From NCBI GenBank assembly GCA_033002965.1, contig JAURVB010000079.1, positions 1 through 64,000 of the forward strand: 64,000 nt of DNA, in the 5' to 3' direction. A program made the translations under genes and the position numbers. This DNA comes from Piper betle (Eukaryota > Streptophyta > Magnoliopsida > Piperales > Piperaceae). The first letter of the stretch is position 1. Every line of letters starts with the position of its first letter. The notes beneath the pieces were generated by a model. The model was given only the letters and a program-made list of their open reading frames with translations, was not told the origin of the DNA and did no database searches. Below, piece by piece: positions 37,283 through 51,093 of the stretch.

Positions 37283-40244
37283 TGTAAAACCCGCGATCCG
37301 AGTCAGGGTTTTATACTTATGAATCGATTGGTTCAGCCGTCGGTTTGAGTCGAGGTAGTTTTAGAACATGCGTACTGAGTTGACGCCAGGTCGCATGTAA
37401 GAGCTATGAGGGTCTATATATACCCAAATATATGATGATAATGTCATGAATACAACAGAAAAGAATGAGTTATCAAAATATATGAGAGTATGCCAGTTTA
37501 CAGTTTATTTTTATTTTTATATATAGTGGATCGTAGAATTAGTTTTAAGCTGTTTACCGCATTATGATGTGTTATGAGAAACTTTGGGTGGGCTGTTAGT
37601 TATAAAGCATGTCATTATGATATTGTGGTGGTTGTTTTATTTTATGGGATTTTCCCCTATTTTTTGTATTTTTTTGGAATTATTACAAACTAGTTATTAT
37701 TTTGACTTGAATTGGATTTGAGTCAAGTTTTATTTATGAGTTTGCCACCGAACACCTTTACACCATTTCTCCCCCCTCCTGACACTTCTCCTCCCTGTCC
37801 AAAACCTTGCCGCGCCACCCCCTTGTCTTGTCGTCACTGCCGCCGATGATGCCACCCTGCCGCCGATCGTCGCCGCTAGGCCCCGCTGCGGTGTTGTCGT
37901 GATGGCTCAAGCGCCCCCGACCGTCGTCCGGCCTCCACGACGCGAGGAAGCCGTGCCCTTGCGCTGTACTTCCATCGCCGATCACGCCTCTGGCGACCGT
38001 CATCGCCGCGATCGAGTGGTCACCTCGACACCTTCTACCCTCCAGTGACCTTCCCGATCGGAGCGGAGCCCATCGCCGCCCAGGCTGGCTGGATCTAGTC
38101 ACCCACCACCGCCGCCTCTTTTTTAGCCATTTTTTGGTGAGCTGCTGCCTTCGCCGACCACGTCAACATCATATGCGCGTGGGGCTCATCGAGCCAGTTC
38201 CAACGGTACCCAATACACCTGCTATTCTGCCAATAGATGCCGCCGGTGATTGCTGCCAAAAAATCGTCGAAAAGTTGCCAGAAAACCACTAAAACCGTCG
38301 GAAAATCACTGGAACCTTACCGGAAAATTGGATTCGCTGGAATTTGGTGGATCTTCCATGGAGCTCATCCAGTCAAAACCGGATTGAACTTCGGACGCCG
38401 ACGAGATCCGAGACATGCGACGAAATCCTAGTTGTCACCGATTGTCGACGACGAGAGATATAATTACCTCCAAGTTAATTATTTAAAATTGATGATTATT
38501 AGCACAACATGCTAGGATTGATTCATTGTTACTGATAAATGTCTGACTATGAATGAAGTGATGATTCCATGATGTGATTAATAGTGAATGAATGGTAAGT
38601 GATCTGATGAGGTAAATTGAATCTGAGCATGCTTATTGACCACGACGTAATTTAGAAAAATATAATAAAATTGGTATGAATAGGATGAGTTAGAATTATT
38701 TTCACATTGATGATTGTTGATTGTGATGGATGATGAATGTGTTAGGAGTGTAATGTCCATGTTTAGTTGATGCATCATTTAGTTAGCGGACGTTAGCTTC
38801 TAGATTTGATGTGTAAGTGCGGAGTAGGAACTCGCCGCCTAGGCGCGAGGACACGCTTGGAGCTTCTACCAGGTCCGTTTTATGACTCGTCTCTGTTTTT
38901 ATACTCTATCCATTGTATGTTTGTTTTAATACCTGCAGGATGGGTTAAATGACATTTTATCGAATTCCACTTAACTCGGGCCATTGAGCCGAACAGTCAG
39001 ATTAATAGCCCTCGAGGATGAGATCCTTAAGAATGATTTCGAAAACAAGATCTACCACAAGTTGCCTTCGGGCCTATTATATGAATCCCTTCCTGGTCTA
39101 TATATATAATTTTATCGAGTTTTCAGTAAGACGAGAGATGGAGAAACCGACTTGCACGTACCATGAGTGGATGCTGTGATAGTTAAAGCGGGCTTTGGAT
39201 TAGTGAGCGGATTGTTCCATTCTTGAGTGATGCTAACAACTCCGCGTTTGAGTTCCTCACACTCGGAGAACGTGGAGGTTTGTACTATTTAGTACAGTGC
39301 ATGTCCAGACTTGTGGTTCAAAGGGTACTAAAGGCGACTACCTGAGAGTGTTGGCCTTCGTGCTCAAGGCTAAGAGAATTATGGAGGAAGAGAGTGCTTA
39401 AGATATACATGTAGTCCCGATGGACCAGAGAAAAATGAAATGAGCAAAATGCTGAAAGAGGCATCAACAAAGTAGATAGTTAGGGGTGCTACCAAATCTG
39501 CAGCCCAGTGGCTCATTAGTATGTGCCTTTCGAGAGTTCACGAAAAATATACGAATATTTTTCTTTCATATGAGAGTTTGATCTCATAGCCAGTTTGTTA
39601 TAGTTATATTTTGGACTAGTAACACTTATTACTGATGTGTTTTTATGCTATATGTAGGTGGTAATTACGAGTTGGATGTGCAGCCTGGATTGAAGCACGG
39701 ATGTCGCTTGCACACACACGTTAGTTGATAGAGTACTTAATATTTTGTTTATGATGTTATTACATTGAGAATGATATGATCAAATGCTAAGACATGATGA
39801 TATGATGTGATTAAATGCTCAACATGATGATATGATGTGAAACATGAATAGATTGCATCGGTGGGTTGAGACCCAAGCTTCAGAATGACTATACAATATA
39901 TTAGATTCTGTGCGAATGAAATTGTTGATATATACATATATGTTTATATATATTATTTTAATAGAGTGGCCCTTAATTGTACTCTTTAGGGAGACTCTAT
40001 CCGTTTTATTTCAGAATTTTTATTGATTTTGATCGTAATTGTATTGGTGTGTAAATTAGTTTGCATGTCATCCATGTAGTATCTTGTTAGGGTATTGTGC
40101 ATTCAACCATGCATGGCGAGTCGTATCTTCATATTAAGACACCAAGATTAGATCCGCACTAGTTGGGTTTGGGTTAGCCGACCTAATCGGAATCTGTGAC
40201 ATGTCGGTTTGGTTCTACGAGCGTGAACCAGATTGGGTGTTACA
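37283..40244 (+). repeat. 5' LTR of the family B element
   Basis: The LTR is bounded by TG...CA. Its first bases (TGTAAAACCCGCGATCCGAG) resemble the family A LTR start. A GC-rich block runs 37740-38460. A TATA-like TCTATATATATAA lies at about 39097-39109, the likely promoter position, and a GCCGCCTAGGCGCGAGGACA motif at about 38840 is shared with family A. The long frames in the GC-rich block are not protein-like. Confidence 0.8.
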
Positions 40245-40499
40245 AAATTCAGTATCAAAGCAACTCTTGGTCGATTAAGATGTAAGATACTTTTATAGGT
40301 GATGTGTGTGCAAAGATTGCTCCAAGTCCAGCTGGCAAGTACGTTTCTGTTTGTTTTCTTTACATGCAGATTTTTCCATAAGTTAGTTGCATAACGGTGT
40401 ATTTAGGGCTTGATAAAAAATATGTGGAATTGGCCTTAGTTGGCTTGGCAGGTCATTTTTATGGATTTTTATCATGATATCAGATTGTTTGCTCAGTTA

Positions 40500-43449
40500 T
40501 GTAACACCCCGTTTCGGCTCACCCGTGAACCGACCCGGAAATGTCACCGGCGACCGAACCGTTCGCTAATCTACTAGATTCGGTTAAGCCGACCCGGATC
40601 TACTCTCGGCGTCTCAAGATGGAGATGCAAATGTGAAATGCATGAATGGGAACAATTGGGTTCTAACGCGGTCCTACATGCATGCTATGATGTACAAGCA
40701 AAAATAAGACAAAACAATAAATGAGAAACCAAAAGAAAATATATGCTATTACGGAAAAATGGACAGAGTTTCCCCTAAAAGTGCAATAGGGGCCAACCTG
40801 TCCACAACAAGGGTATATAAATATTTTATGAAAATACGATAACACATACCAATCTACATTGACATTAAATCATTATCTCATTCGTTTTTACCCGAGCCGA
40901 GTCTGAACTCCAAGGCTCCCTACTCATTCATATTTATCAGTTCGTTTCATAACAAGTAATTCATTCAAGCAAACACATCAAAATTATCATTTACATAACA
41001 ATAACACACCATCATTATACATACGTTACACGCGGCAGGTACATGTGTGCGCGGTTCCGTGCTGCTCCTCCGCAGTCCCGACAGCTTTCATCGCTCGCAT
41101 TCCTCACCTACATATATATAGAAAAACCGTCAGTAACGAGTGTTACCGGCCCGGAAAATAACTAATATCAATCTGGCACAGGAGAGCAAACTCTCCTGTT
41201 GAATCAAAACCATATACTTCCTCAAGAACTCTCATCAGGGCACATACGGGAGCCGTCGCCGTCGGGCCGTCGCCCTCGGGTCGACAGCGTCCCCTTTCTT
41301 TCTCATTCTCATACCTTGGCCATTTCTCTATCGCTTCTCGCATCAAATTTCATTCCTTACCGCCCTCTGCACCTTCCATATTACTCCTGGCCTTGAGCAC
41401 AAAGGCCGAGCACTCTCAGGCAGTCGCCTTCAGTACCCTTTGAACCACAAGTCTAGACATGCGCTGCATTACAGTACCCGTAAACCTCCACACTTCTCCG
41501 GGTTTGAGGAACTCAAAGGTGGAGTTGTCCGGATCCTTCGGGAACGAAGTGGGTTCTCCCCAGCTCCAGAGCCCGCTCTTCCGAGCACACGCCCTATCTG
41601 AAGACGTGGCCGCAAGTAACCCTCATCCCATCTCTCACCGAAAACGCGAAAACTATACATATATAGGCCTGGGTTGGGATTTATACAATAGGCCCGAAGG
41701 CAACTTGAGCTGGATCTGAAGTTCGAAAACAAACTCGAGGGATCTCATCCTCGAGGGTTATTAATCCGAAAAAAAATTGTTGGCTAAATGGCCCGAGTTA
41801 AGTGGGATCCGATAAAACTCCACTTAACTCGTCCTGCACAGGATAAATCAAATGCACAATAGAGTAGCGTAAATCAGAGAACGAGTCCTAAACGGACCTG
41901 GTAGAAGCTCCAAACGGGTCCACGCGCCTAGGCGGCGAGCTCCTACACCGTACCTACACAATCAGGCTAAAAACTAACGCCCGCATGATGAATCACACAT
42001 CCTATAGCATGCACACACAATCAACACAATCACGCATCAACCATCACACATCAACCTATATCAATTCTAGTAATCAATTCTAGCAAGTCTACTTAGGCTA
42101 GTTTGCATTAGATCATGATCATTACCTAGTTACCCTAATTAGTTTCTTAGTCTCCATTTTTAACACCACTCAATCAAACAAATTTCATATTTTATCCTTA
42201 ATCAAATCTACATTTATATATATTATTATAACACACAATTCACCAATCCTAGCATGCAATTCTAATAAGCAATACTTTCAAATAATTAAGTTAAAATAAA
42301 TTATACCTCGCGTCGTCGAAAATCGGCGACGGTTAGGGTTTCCGTTTCGTGGCTCGAAACTCGAATTCGGCACCTAGCGGCGTCCGAAGTCCGATCAGAT
42401 TGGATCGGGTGCGTTCGGCGGATGATCCGGCGAATTTCCCACGAATCTAATTTTCCGGCGGTTCCGGCAGTTTTCCGGCGAGTGTCGGCGGTTTTCCGGC
42501 AGATTCCGATTTTCGGCGATGATTCGGGACGGGGCAATCAGGGGTCTATCGGCACCAGCTCGACGAGCTTGGTCCGATGGTGGTGTCAAACAAAGCAGCC
42601 GGGGCGGCGATGGCCGTCGGCGGCGGCGTCGAAAATGGGTGGCGGCGGCGGCGTGCTCCGATCGGGGCTGCGGCCGGCCTCGACGGCGCTCGGGATGGTG
42701 GGGGAAACGTCGGCGACAGCGAGGGGGTGGTCGTCGGGGTCACAGCGGCGGCGGCGCGGCCCAGACGGCGGCGAATCGACGAGGGAGGGCGTCGCGGCTT
42801 GTGGGGCGATTCCGGCATCGTGGCGGCGAGACGGTGGCCAGGGTGGGTCGTGGCGGCACGGCGACTGCACGGCGGGTGGGGCGGCGTTGATCGGCGGCAG
42901 CACGGCGTCGACAGTGGCGGTAGCGGTGACGACAGCACACAACGGCGGCGAGGGTTTTGGGAGGGTAAGTGTCGGGAGAGATGAAAGGTACGTGCAATGG
43001 CAGTTTTGTAAATTAAATATTGACTCGACTCCGACTCGAGTCAATAATAATAACTAGTCTCGTAATAAATCCTAAAAGAAATCTAAAAAAATATGGAAAA
43101 ATCCCATAAAATCAAACGAACACAACAACATCCAAATGATATGTTCTATAACTAATAACCCACCCGAATATAATCTAACGCGTCCTAATGCGTTATTCGG
43201 CCTAAAACTATTCTACGATCAAATAAAAATAACAATCAATACTGTATACCTCCATATACTTGATAACCCATTTTTCATCATCTTTTAGACGTTATCATCG
43301 TACACTTGAGCATACATGACCCTCATCGCTCATAACTCACAGCTGGCCTCAACTCAGCTCGCGGTCCATGAAGCTGACTCGACTCGAACCGACGGTTGAA
43401 CCGACTGGTTCACTCCCGTAAAACTCTGACTCGAGTCACGAGGTTTAAA
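40500..43449 (-). mobile_element. Solo LTR of family A nested inside the family B element
   Basis: The plus strand begins TGTAACACCC. The right end is slightly decayed (GGTTTAAA instead of GGTTTTACA). Both sides carry the target duplication AGTTA (40495-40499 and 43450-43454). It aligns from end to end with 22613-25539, and its length of about 2.95 kb matches. A GC-rich block lies at about 42420-43000. Confidence 0.85.
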
Positions 43450-43454
43450 AGTTA

Positions 43455-46400
43455 GATGTGAGGAGGGCATGTTGTAGTGCTAACAGAGGTAGAATGGGTA
43501 CAAGATCCCATCTTATACCAGATCCGGAGGTCCGCAGATGTCAGCAGGAATCTAACAGGAATGTCGTGATGGGCTTAAAGACCCACTAGTTCTGTCCATC
43601 GCATAAGAGAGTTAGATGAGTCGTGGTGTCCACATGTTTAGTAAGCTGAGATTGAATTGGATGTTGACCAGGTGTTCGTGTTTTGCATGTCACCAGATTA
43701 GTCTTGCTTCCATGGGATATGGTGTATATTGTGGGAATGAGTTAAAAAAAGGGGCAATAGTAAGGAGCTTGAAGTATAGAGATACTGGCAAGTTAGTTGG
43801 CACATGAGATGGACAGCCAAGTGCCTTAGACAAATCCCTAAGGATGAAGGCTGTGATTATGTCAATGGAGCCATTGAAGTACATGAATCATAGATGAGAA
43901 TTTGTGTAGATGACTTGAGATGGACCACTTCTAGAAGAGAGTGATGAATGAGGATGAGTAGAGAGGTGGATCGATAGTCTGATGGGCACTTCACTGCATT
44001 CCCCCTCTTCCACTAGTTTATGACCTACGGGCAGCAATTTTGGCTTCTTTTTGCCACACAGAGGTCTCGATATGACAAGGAAAAGATCAGGATCACCATT
44101 TCCTACGAGATCAAATATTTGACAGGATTTTACCAGAGATAAGGCACCAGATCAGTGATTGCCGTTTGAGGGCCAATTATCATTGATAGAAGCAGCCACT
44201 CCAGATTTCAAGAGATCAATATGGGTTTAGCATAGGTTCACCATCGTATGTGTCTCCACCATGATTCAGAGCTCTTCAGATCAGACACACATGGTTGGAC
44301 TACCTGAGCTGAGTTGTTAACAGCCAAGATATGTCAGAGAAATATTGGATTTACGATGTATACTATCAGGATCAGATTTTTTGTATCTAGATAACACTAT
44401 TGCTGATAGAGTTGCACAACCGCCGACCGAGTTTACAACCACTGACCAAGTTACACAACTGCCGAGCGAGTGCATAACCGCTAAACGAGGTGCACAACCA
44501 CTGACCGACTTGCACAACCACCGACCGAGTTGCACAACCACCATCCGAGGTGCACAACCGCCGTCCTAGATGCACTACCACCATCCGAGTATGCACTATT
44601 GCCGTCCGTGTATTGCTTAACTGTCAACCAAGTGGAGCAGGTAGAGCTTAAACCATGGCTAAATAGTTGCCTCGCTCCACATAAGGATAACTACTTGAAG
44701 GATTTTGGGCCTTGCCTGGTGATTGCATGTCTCAACTTTTAGAGCTGAGTAGGGCTAGAATTTGAGGAACATGATATAGCTATAGTGGCATCAGCAGAAC
44801 ATAGGAGAGTTAGGAAAAATAGAGGTTATTCTGATGAGATGGCATAGGATCCGACTCCACGATCTCTCTTGTAACCATTGTCTTGACCTGACACCCTTGG
44901 GTCAGATGTATATTGCAAGATAACACGATCAGATACTGTTAGTGATAGTCTCATAAGGATGTGCATGGACAGAGTCAGAAAACATGATAGTATGACCTCT
45001 AGATGGGATAGTCATAATGATCAGAGTGTTCAGACAGCATGATAGTACATCCATGGACCCACAACTGGCATACACAGACCAGATGGTTAGTAGATGATCA
45101 CACACGTAGTTTAATCCATTTAGCAATTGACCAGTTAGCAAGAAGAGTTCGACTTATATTAGAGTATTAGGCATTGATAGAGGGTTAGTGAGGAAGAGTC
45201 TTTCAGAGAGATAGTGATTCCCTTATGTTTCGCCAACATGATTAGGTTCTCACCTTGAACCATAGGGTTGAGCCTTGCCCTGAGTATAGAGGTACATTCA
45301 TGGTACTAATTAAGGTTACAGTGCAGGTAGATGTTTGCAGACCAATCTTATGATGATGATTTCACCCCAGCTTGAGAGTGATGCAAATAGGGATTTTAGA
45401 CAGGACGGACCATGCTGACCAAATAGAGTGATACCAGTGTATGCTCATTTTGATCGATAGCCTTGCTTGAGAGTCTACCACAACGGTAGTAGTCATGTGA
45501 GTTAAGATTAGTGCTACAAATCGATACGAGATGACAAGTCACACACCACTGAAGAGCGGATGAGACATGTGTCAAACCTCACTATGAGTCCCCATAGACT
45601 TGAGGGGAGACAGTGGTTCTTTGGGTCGTTTGAACCCTGCTCGTTTAGAAGTGTGTGACTAGTATGGTATCGAGAAACACGTGTCTACTGTTAGCTGATT
45701 GAACTAGAGCCGCTTAGGAGCCGTTTCTGAGATTCGTCATTGATTGGCTATTCCACAGACTGATCACCTGTGGCATAGTAAATTGTGGTGATCTTAGAGA
45801 CAAGTCCATAGATCTATCGATGTTTTGGCCACCTAGTATGCTACATAGGAATTTCATCTCCCCTGCCACTTGCATGATACCTTGACCTCACCATAGATCA
45901 GAGTGACATACCTATGTAGCAAGTTTTTCTTAGCCTAGTGGACTTCCCCAGTTTACCTGATGATTAGATCCCACATGTGAGGATGAGATATCACCTAGTG
46001 AGAGTTCTTGAGTAGTGGGACTAGATTTTCACGAGATTTAGTCTCCTTTCCTATAACCAGAGATATCAGACAGAGTAGAGTTTTCACTTGAGAATTTCTA
46101 CTCACCCCTCTAGATATATGAGTTCTACTATCAGTTTATCCAGAAGATTGAGATGAGTATACATTGACCAAAGCACATGCCACAGACCAGATGCAGACTC
46201 TACAGTCCCATGCAGAGTATGTTATCATACTCCTTGAGACACGCTATGTATGTACAGGTGTTCTCGCCTCCATTCTGTCACAGAGAGCTCCTTTCAGCAG
46301 TAGTTAGTGGTTGTATAGATAGCCACCAGAGCCATAGTATACAGTAGAGTCATAGCAACTATCCTTGTTCTCTTATAGAACAGAGTGAGGTACTTGACTC

Positions 46401-47011
46401 AGGACCGAGTCAACTAGGACCCAGTGAGCGGTCCAGTTCCTTATACATGGACACCTGAGAGTTGGATCTAGACTGGCGACAGTGAGCCATGCAACTCACT
46501 TAGTCTATACACCTGACCTAACAAGAGACTCATAGCACACCATAGGATGGCTATAGGACTTAGGATAGAGTTTCCTAAGAGTATATGTAGTTGACTTTTC
46601 ACATCGATGAGGTTCAGAGAGACATGGGTAGATGTTAGTAGGTAGGCCTTGCCCTCGACATAGTTTTTCCAGATATAACCCAGATTAGCACCTTGCAATA
46701 CTCTAGTGTATCTGCTTGACCAACCTAGTAGGCCCTTAGGGGTGATCTAGGTTTCCTGCCGAGTTAGCAGTAGGGATCAGAAGAAGAAGAGAATGATGAT
46801 GGTAATGTCAGAACATGCACAGATAGATTAGAATTTGAATGTTTGATATTGACAGCATCACAAACAGAACTCGCCATGTCCACGCAACTAATGTCAGTGA
46901 GGATGTACATGACTATTGAAGAGTAGAGGATACAGCTGATGTGTATCCAACTTCTAGGTTTCAGTTATGTAGAACCTCCTTGAGTTAAAATTTCGAGGAC
47001 AAAATTTTTAT
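43455..47011 (+). other. Interior of the family B element, non-coding
   Basis: 3.56 kb of balanced base composition, unlike the AT-rich host spacer, but with only short frames and no gag, protease, RT, RNase H or integrase motif that I can see. It contains one minisatellite (44411-44612). It ends in a conserved phrase directly before the PPT, TTAAAATTTCGAGGACAAAA, which is also present at the same place in the family A element (62884-62904). Confidence 0.6.
44411..44612 (+). repeat. Minisatellite, about 10 copies of a ~20-bp unit
   Basis: Imperfect tandem units of 19-21 bp near the consensus TTGCACAACCACCGACCGAG. Units start at about 44413, 44433 and onward every 19-21 bp, and end near the TGCCGTCCGTG phrase at 44599-44609. 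Copies differ at several positions, so the array is old. It lies inside the non-coding interior of the family B element. Confidence 0.75.
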
Positions 47012-47024
47012 AAGGAGGGAAGAT

Positions 47025-49433
47025 TGTAAACCCCATGATCCGAGTCAGGGTTTTATACTTATGAACCGATCGGTTCAGCCATCGGTTTCGAGTCGAGTTA
47101 GTTTCAGAACACGTGCACTAAGCCGACGCCGGTCGTCGTGTATGAGCTATGAGGGTCATGTGTACCCAAGTATATGATGATAACGTCATGAATATAGCAT
47201 AAAAGAATGAGTTATCGAATATATGAGAGTATGCCAATTTACAATTTATTTTTACTTTTATATATAGTGGATCGTATAATTAGTTTTAGGCTGTTTACCG
47301 ACGTTAGGATGCGTTATGAGGTAGTTTGGGTGGGCTATTAGTTATACAACATGTCATTATGATGTTGTGGTGGTTGTTTTATTTTATAGGATTTTTCCTT
47401 ATTTTTTTGTATTTTTTTAGGAATTATTACGAACTAGTTATTATTTTGACTCGAGTCAGACTTGAGTCAAGTTTTATTTACATGTTTACCACCGAACACC
47501 CTCACGCCATTTCTTCCCCCCCCGACACTTCTCCTCCCCATCCAAAACCTTGTCGCGCCACCCCCTTGACTTGTCGTCGCCACCCTACCGCCGATCGTCG
47601 CCACCAGGCCCCACTGCAGTGTTGTCGTGATGGCCCGAGCACCTCCGGCCATCGTTCGGCCTCCACGACGCGAGGAAGCTGCACCCTTGCGCCGCGCTTC
47701 CGTCGTCGATCGCGTCGCCGGCGACTGTCGCCGCTGCGATCTAGTGGTCGCCTCGACACCTTTGGCCCTCCAGTGACCTTCCCTGACCAGAGCGGAGCCC
47801 ATCACTGCCCAGGGCTGGCTGGATCTAGTCACCCACCACCGCCACCTCTGTTTTAGCCATTTTTTGGCGAGCCACCTACTCCGCCGACCACATCGACATC
47901 ATAGACGCGTGGGGCTAGCTAAGCTGGTTCCAACGGTACTCAATACCTCTGCTATTCCGCCAATAGACACCGCCGGTGACTGCCGCCGAAAAATCACCAG
48001 AAAGTTGTCGGAAAACCATTAAAACCGCTAGAACCTTACTGGAAAACTAGATTCGTTGGAATTTGGTGGATCTTCCGTGGAGCTCATCCAGTAGAACCCG
48101 ATCAGAACTTTGGACGCCAACGAGCGCCGAATTCGAGCTCTGAGACGCGCGACAAAACCCTAGCTGTCGCCGATTGTCAACAACGAGAGGTATAATTACC
48201 TCTAAGTTAATTATTTAAAATTGATGATTGTTAGCACAACATGCTAGGATTGATTAATTGTCATGATAAATGTCTGACTATAAATGAAGTGATGATTCCA
48301 TGTTGTGATTAATAGTAAATGAATGGTAAGTGATCTAATGAGGTCAATTGAATCTGAACATGCTTATTGACCACGACGTAACTTAGAAAAATATAATAAA
48401 ATTGGAATGAATATGGTGAGTTAGAATTATTTTCACATTGATGATTGTTGATTGTGATGGATGATGAATGTGTTAGGGTGTAATGTCCATGTTGAGTTGA
48501 TGCATCATTCAATTAGTGGGCGTTAGCTTCTAGATTTGATGTGTAGGTACAGAGTAGGAGCTTGCCGCCTAGGCGCGAGGACACGCTTGGAACTTCTACC
48601 AGGTTCGTTTATGACTAGTCTCTGTTTTTATGCTCTATCTATTGTATGTTTGTTTTAATTCCTGCATAACGAGTTAAGTGACGTTTTATCGGATCCCACT
48701 TAACTCGAGTCATTTAGCCGAACAATTTTCCAAATTAATAGCCTTTGAGGATGAGATCCCTCGATAATGATTTCGAAAACAAGATCCACCACAAGTTGCC
48801 TTCTGGCCTTTTATATGAATCCCTTTCCAAGTCTATTTATATAATTTTATCGAGTTTTCAGTGAGACGAGAGATGAAGAAACCAACTTGCATTTACCATG
48901 AGCGGATGCCGTGACAGTCAAAGCGGGCTCTGGATTAGTGAGCGGACTATTCTATTCCTGAGGGATCCTAATAACTCCGCGTTTGAGTTCCTCACACCCG
49001 GAGAACGTGGAGGTTTGCGGGTACTGTTTAATACAGTGCATGTTCGGACTTGTGGTTCAAAGGGTACTAAAGGTGACTGTCTGAGAGTACTCGACCTTTG
49101 TGCTCAAGGCCAGGATAATTATGGAGGAAAAGAAAGGGCTTAGGATATACATGTAGTCCCCATGGACCAGAGAAAAATGAAATGAGAAAAATACCGAAAG
49201 AGGCATCAGCAAAGTAAGAGCAGTTCGGGATGCCTATCGGAGATCCTAGTAGCTTCTAGTGGTTCCTAAGTAGGTGTCATTCAGAGAGTTCATGAGAAGC
49301 ATACAGAATGTTTTTCTTTCATATAAGAGTTTGCTCTCATAGCTAATTTGTTATATTTAAATTTTAGACTAGTAATGCTTATTACTAACCTATTTTTTAC
49401 TATATGTAGGTAATAATCACAAATTAGATGTGC
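47025..49433 (+). repeat. 3' LTR of the family B element, 3'-truncated
   Basis: It follows the PPT directly and aligns with 37283-39690, after which similarity stops in the phrase TTAGATGTGC. A GC-rich block lies at about 47500-48180. The missing end is replaced by the 49.4-50.5 kb repeat, so a later deletion or rearrangement removed it. Confidence 0.75.
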
Positions 49434-49559
49434 CACGACCGTACAACCCTTGCTTCTTTCTTCAAGGCCAGGCCTTTCCCTGACACCGTGGAAGCCTAAA
49501 GTCGTCGAGAATCTGGCCACAACGTCCCGGCCAGAGAAGGAAGACAAACCAAAGCCGCT

Positions 49560-50480
49560 GTTATCGAGCAACTTTCCAGCTTACCGGTATCACCTTCGAC
49601 CACTCTGAAATTTCCAATTGAAAGCCCTCACCTTCGGCTGCAAGTATCAACCGAGCGCTGTCTCCGTCCACACTCGCCGTCGCCAAAAAAATCAGCCAAA
49701 GTCTTAGCGATACCCCTATAGTCGGGAGACTTTCAGACAATCCCCTTGCCGTACGGCGACCTTTTCGACCACCAGAGCACCACCACTCTGCGCCTCTCAC
49801 CATGGGCCATCGATCTGGGTGGTCTTTGGGAGCCTCCACAGCCGCCATAGCCGGGAGGCCGCAACATCGGCGTTGCACCGACTGCTTGGACCTGTTTGTG
49901 AGTGATCACGGTCCGCCTGCTCCTGATAGTGTCTGAGACTAAGTGTGTGCCCGCGTAAGCCTTGTCCCACGGCGCTCTTCACGTGGTGCACCCAATTCCA
50001 GCCTAGCACCCGCAAATGACATGTTCACGGATTTTTGACCCGACCTGAGCCAAATCAACCTGGTCCAATCCGGCTTATATTTTTGGATTTATTTCAGAGC
50101 CTTCTCATGCTCTAATTCGAGTGAAGCATCATATCCCATCGTAATTGACATCCTTGACGCATTGGTGAGGTTCATTTCATCATTTAAAGACTAAAGAAGC
50201 CAAACAAAAGCATTCAAATCCAAACACATGTTTGAAGGCAGACAGACAAAAAATTCACTAATTTGTATTTTTGTATCAAATTTTATCCAATAATGTATCG
50301 TGAGACAAGCCTACCATGGACTTACTTGGGAACTCACATTGTGCCCCAAAGAATCACGTAAAAAAATCTTCGTGACTTATTTTATTTTCTATCTTTAAGA
50401 TTATTGTTTTGTAGGTAACTTGATATGATCTCCAATATCACACAAGTCTAAATGAACAACCTCATCCTATACTTTGCAGA
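49560..50480. repeat. Dispersed repeat, copy 2 (inverted relative to 33070-34030)
   Basis: Its reverse complement matches 33070-34030: the GATGAGCGCTC-type phrase, a GGTTGTTC-type phrase, GGCTCAGGTCGGGTCA, GTGCTAGGCTGGAATTGGGT. Coding potential is not convincing. It lies directly after the truncated family B 3' LTR, about 90-130 bp from the break. Confidence 0.55.
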
Positions 50481-51093
50481 GCGCTCATTCTATGAACAAT
50501 TATTCATTCTGAACTAGTGCAATTGTCATGTCATTTTCTTAACAACTTGAAACTTCCATTACCTCTAAGTAACAAGGTCCTAAACTCTAATTTAGAGTTG
50601 ATGTAAGTGAATTTTCTTTTATTTTTATAAAAATAAAAATAATAGATTTAAAAATAGTCATGTTACTCAAAAACCATATTTCTTTGAAATATTATACTCT
50701 TACCAATCTTTCCACACCTTCTCACGTCTCCTAAAGGTAATCAAAAAGTCTAATTATCTTTGTGTACATACTTTTGAAGGTAGAGCCTATCTAAAAGTTT
50801 GGTAAATTATTTGTGGTGGACGATAAAATAATATAGGAAAATAATGAAGTGTAATATAATTTAAGTTATTATATTTACCAAAATTAGGAGTGGCTTACAT
50901 ACAAGTAATTATTAGTTTAAATTTTTTAAAAGAAAATAAATAAAATTAATAGAATTATTTTAAAAGCAAATTAGTAGATTTTTTGGAGGACGACCAGCTA
51001 ATAGAAACACCACATAAATATCCCCCAAAAAATGCCATCGTCAATCCCCCTTTCAAATACAGTAAAACCCTCCCCCAAACCCTTATCCCCGCC
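50481..51093. other. AT-rich region upstream of MORF3
   Basis: This should contain the MORF3 promoter and leader. A CACATAAATATCC sequence at about 51011 is the nearest TATA-like match, 80 bp before the ATG. No other feature was seen. Confidence 0.4.

Larger units (their letters stand above)
37283..49433 (+). mobile_element. Family B Ty3/gypsy-type element with two long LTRs and an apparently non-coding interior
   Basis: The 5' LTR is 37283-40244 (TGTAAAACCC...GTTACA, 2962 bp). The 3' LTR starts at 47025 (TGTAAACCCC) and is cut off near 49433, so it lacks about 550 bp. A PBS-like CAGTATCAAAGC lies at 40250-40261 (9 of 12 matches to the initiator-Met site), and the PPT AAGGAGGGAAGA at 47012-47023. 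The interior (about 3.8 kb after removal of the nested solo LTR at 40500-43449) shows no gag or pol domain on either strand. It is either fully decayed or a large non-autonomous derivative (LARD). Confidence 0.75.

Noticed and set aside
44411..44612. CRISPR-like regular repeat
   Set aside because: Units are directly adjacent with no spacers and the context is a plant retrotransposon. It is a minisatellite.
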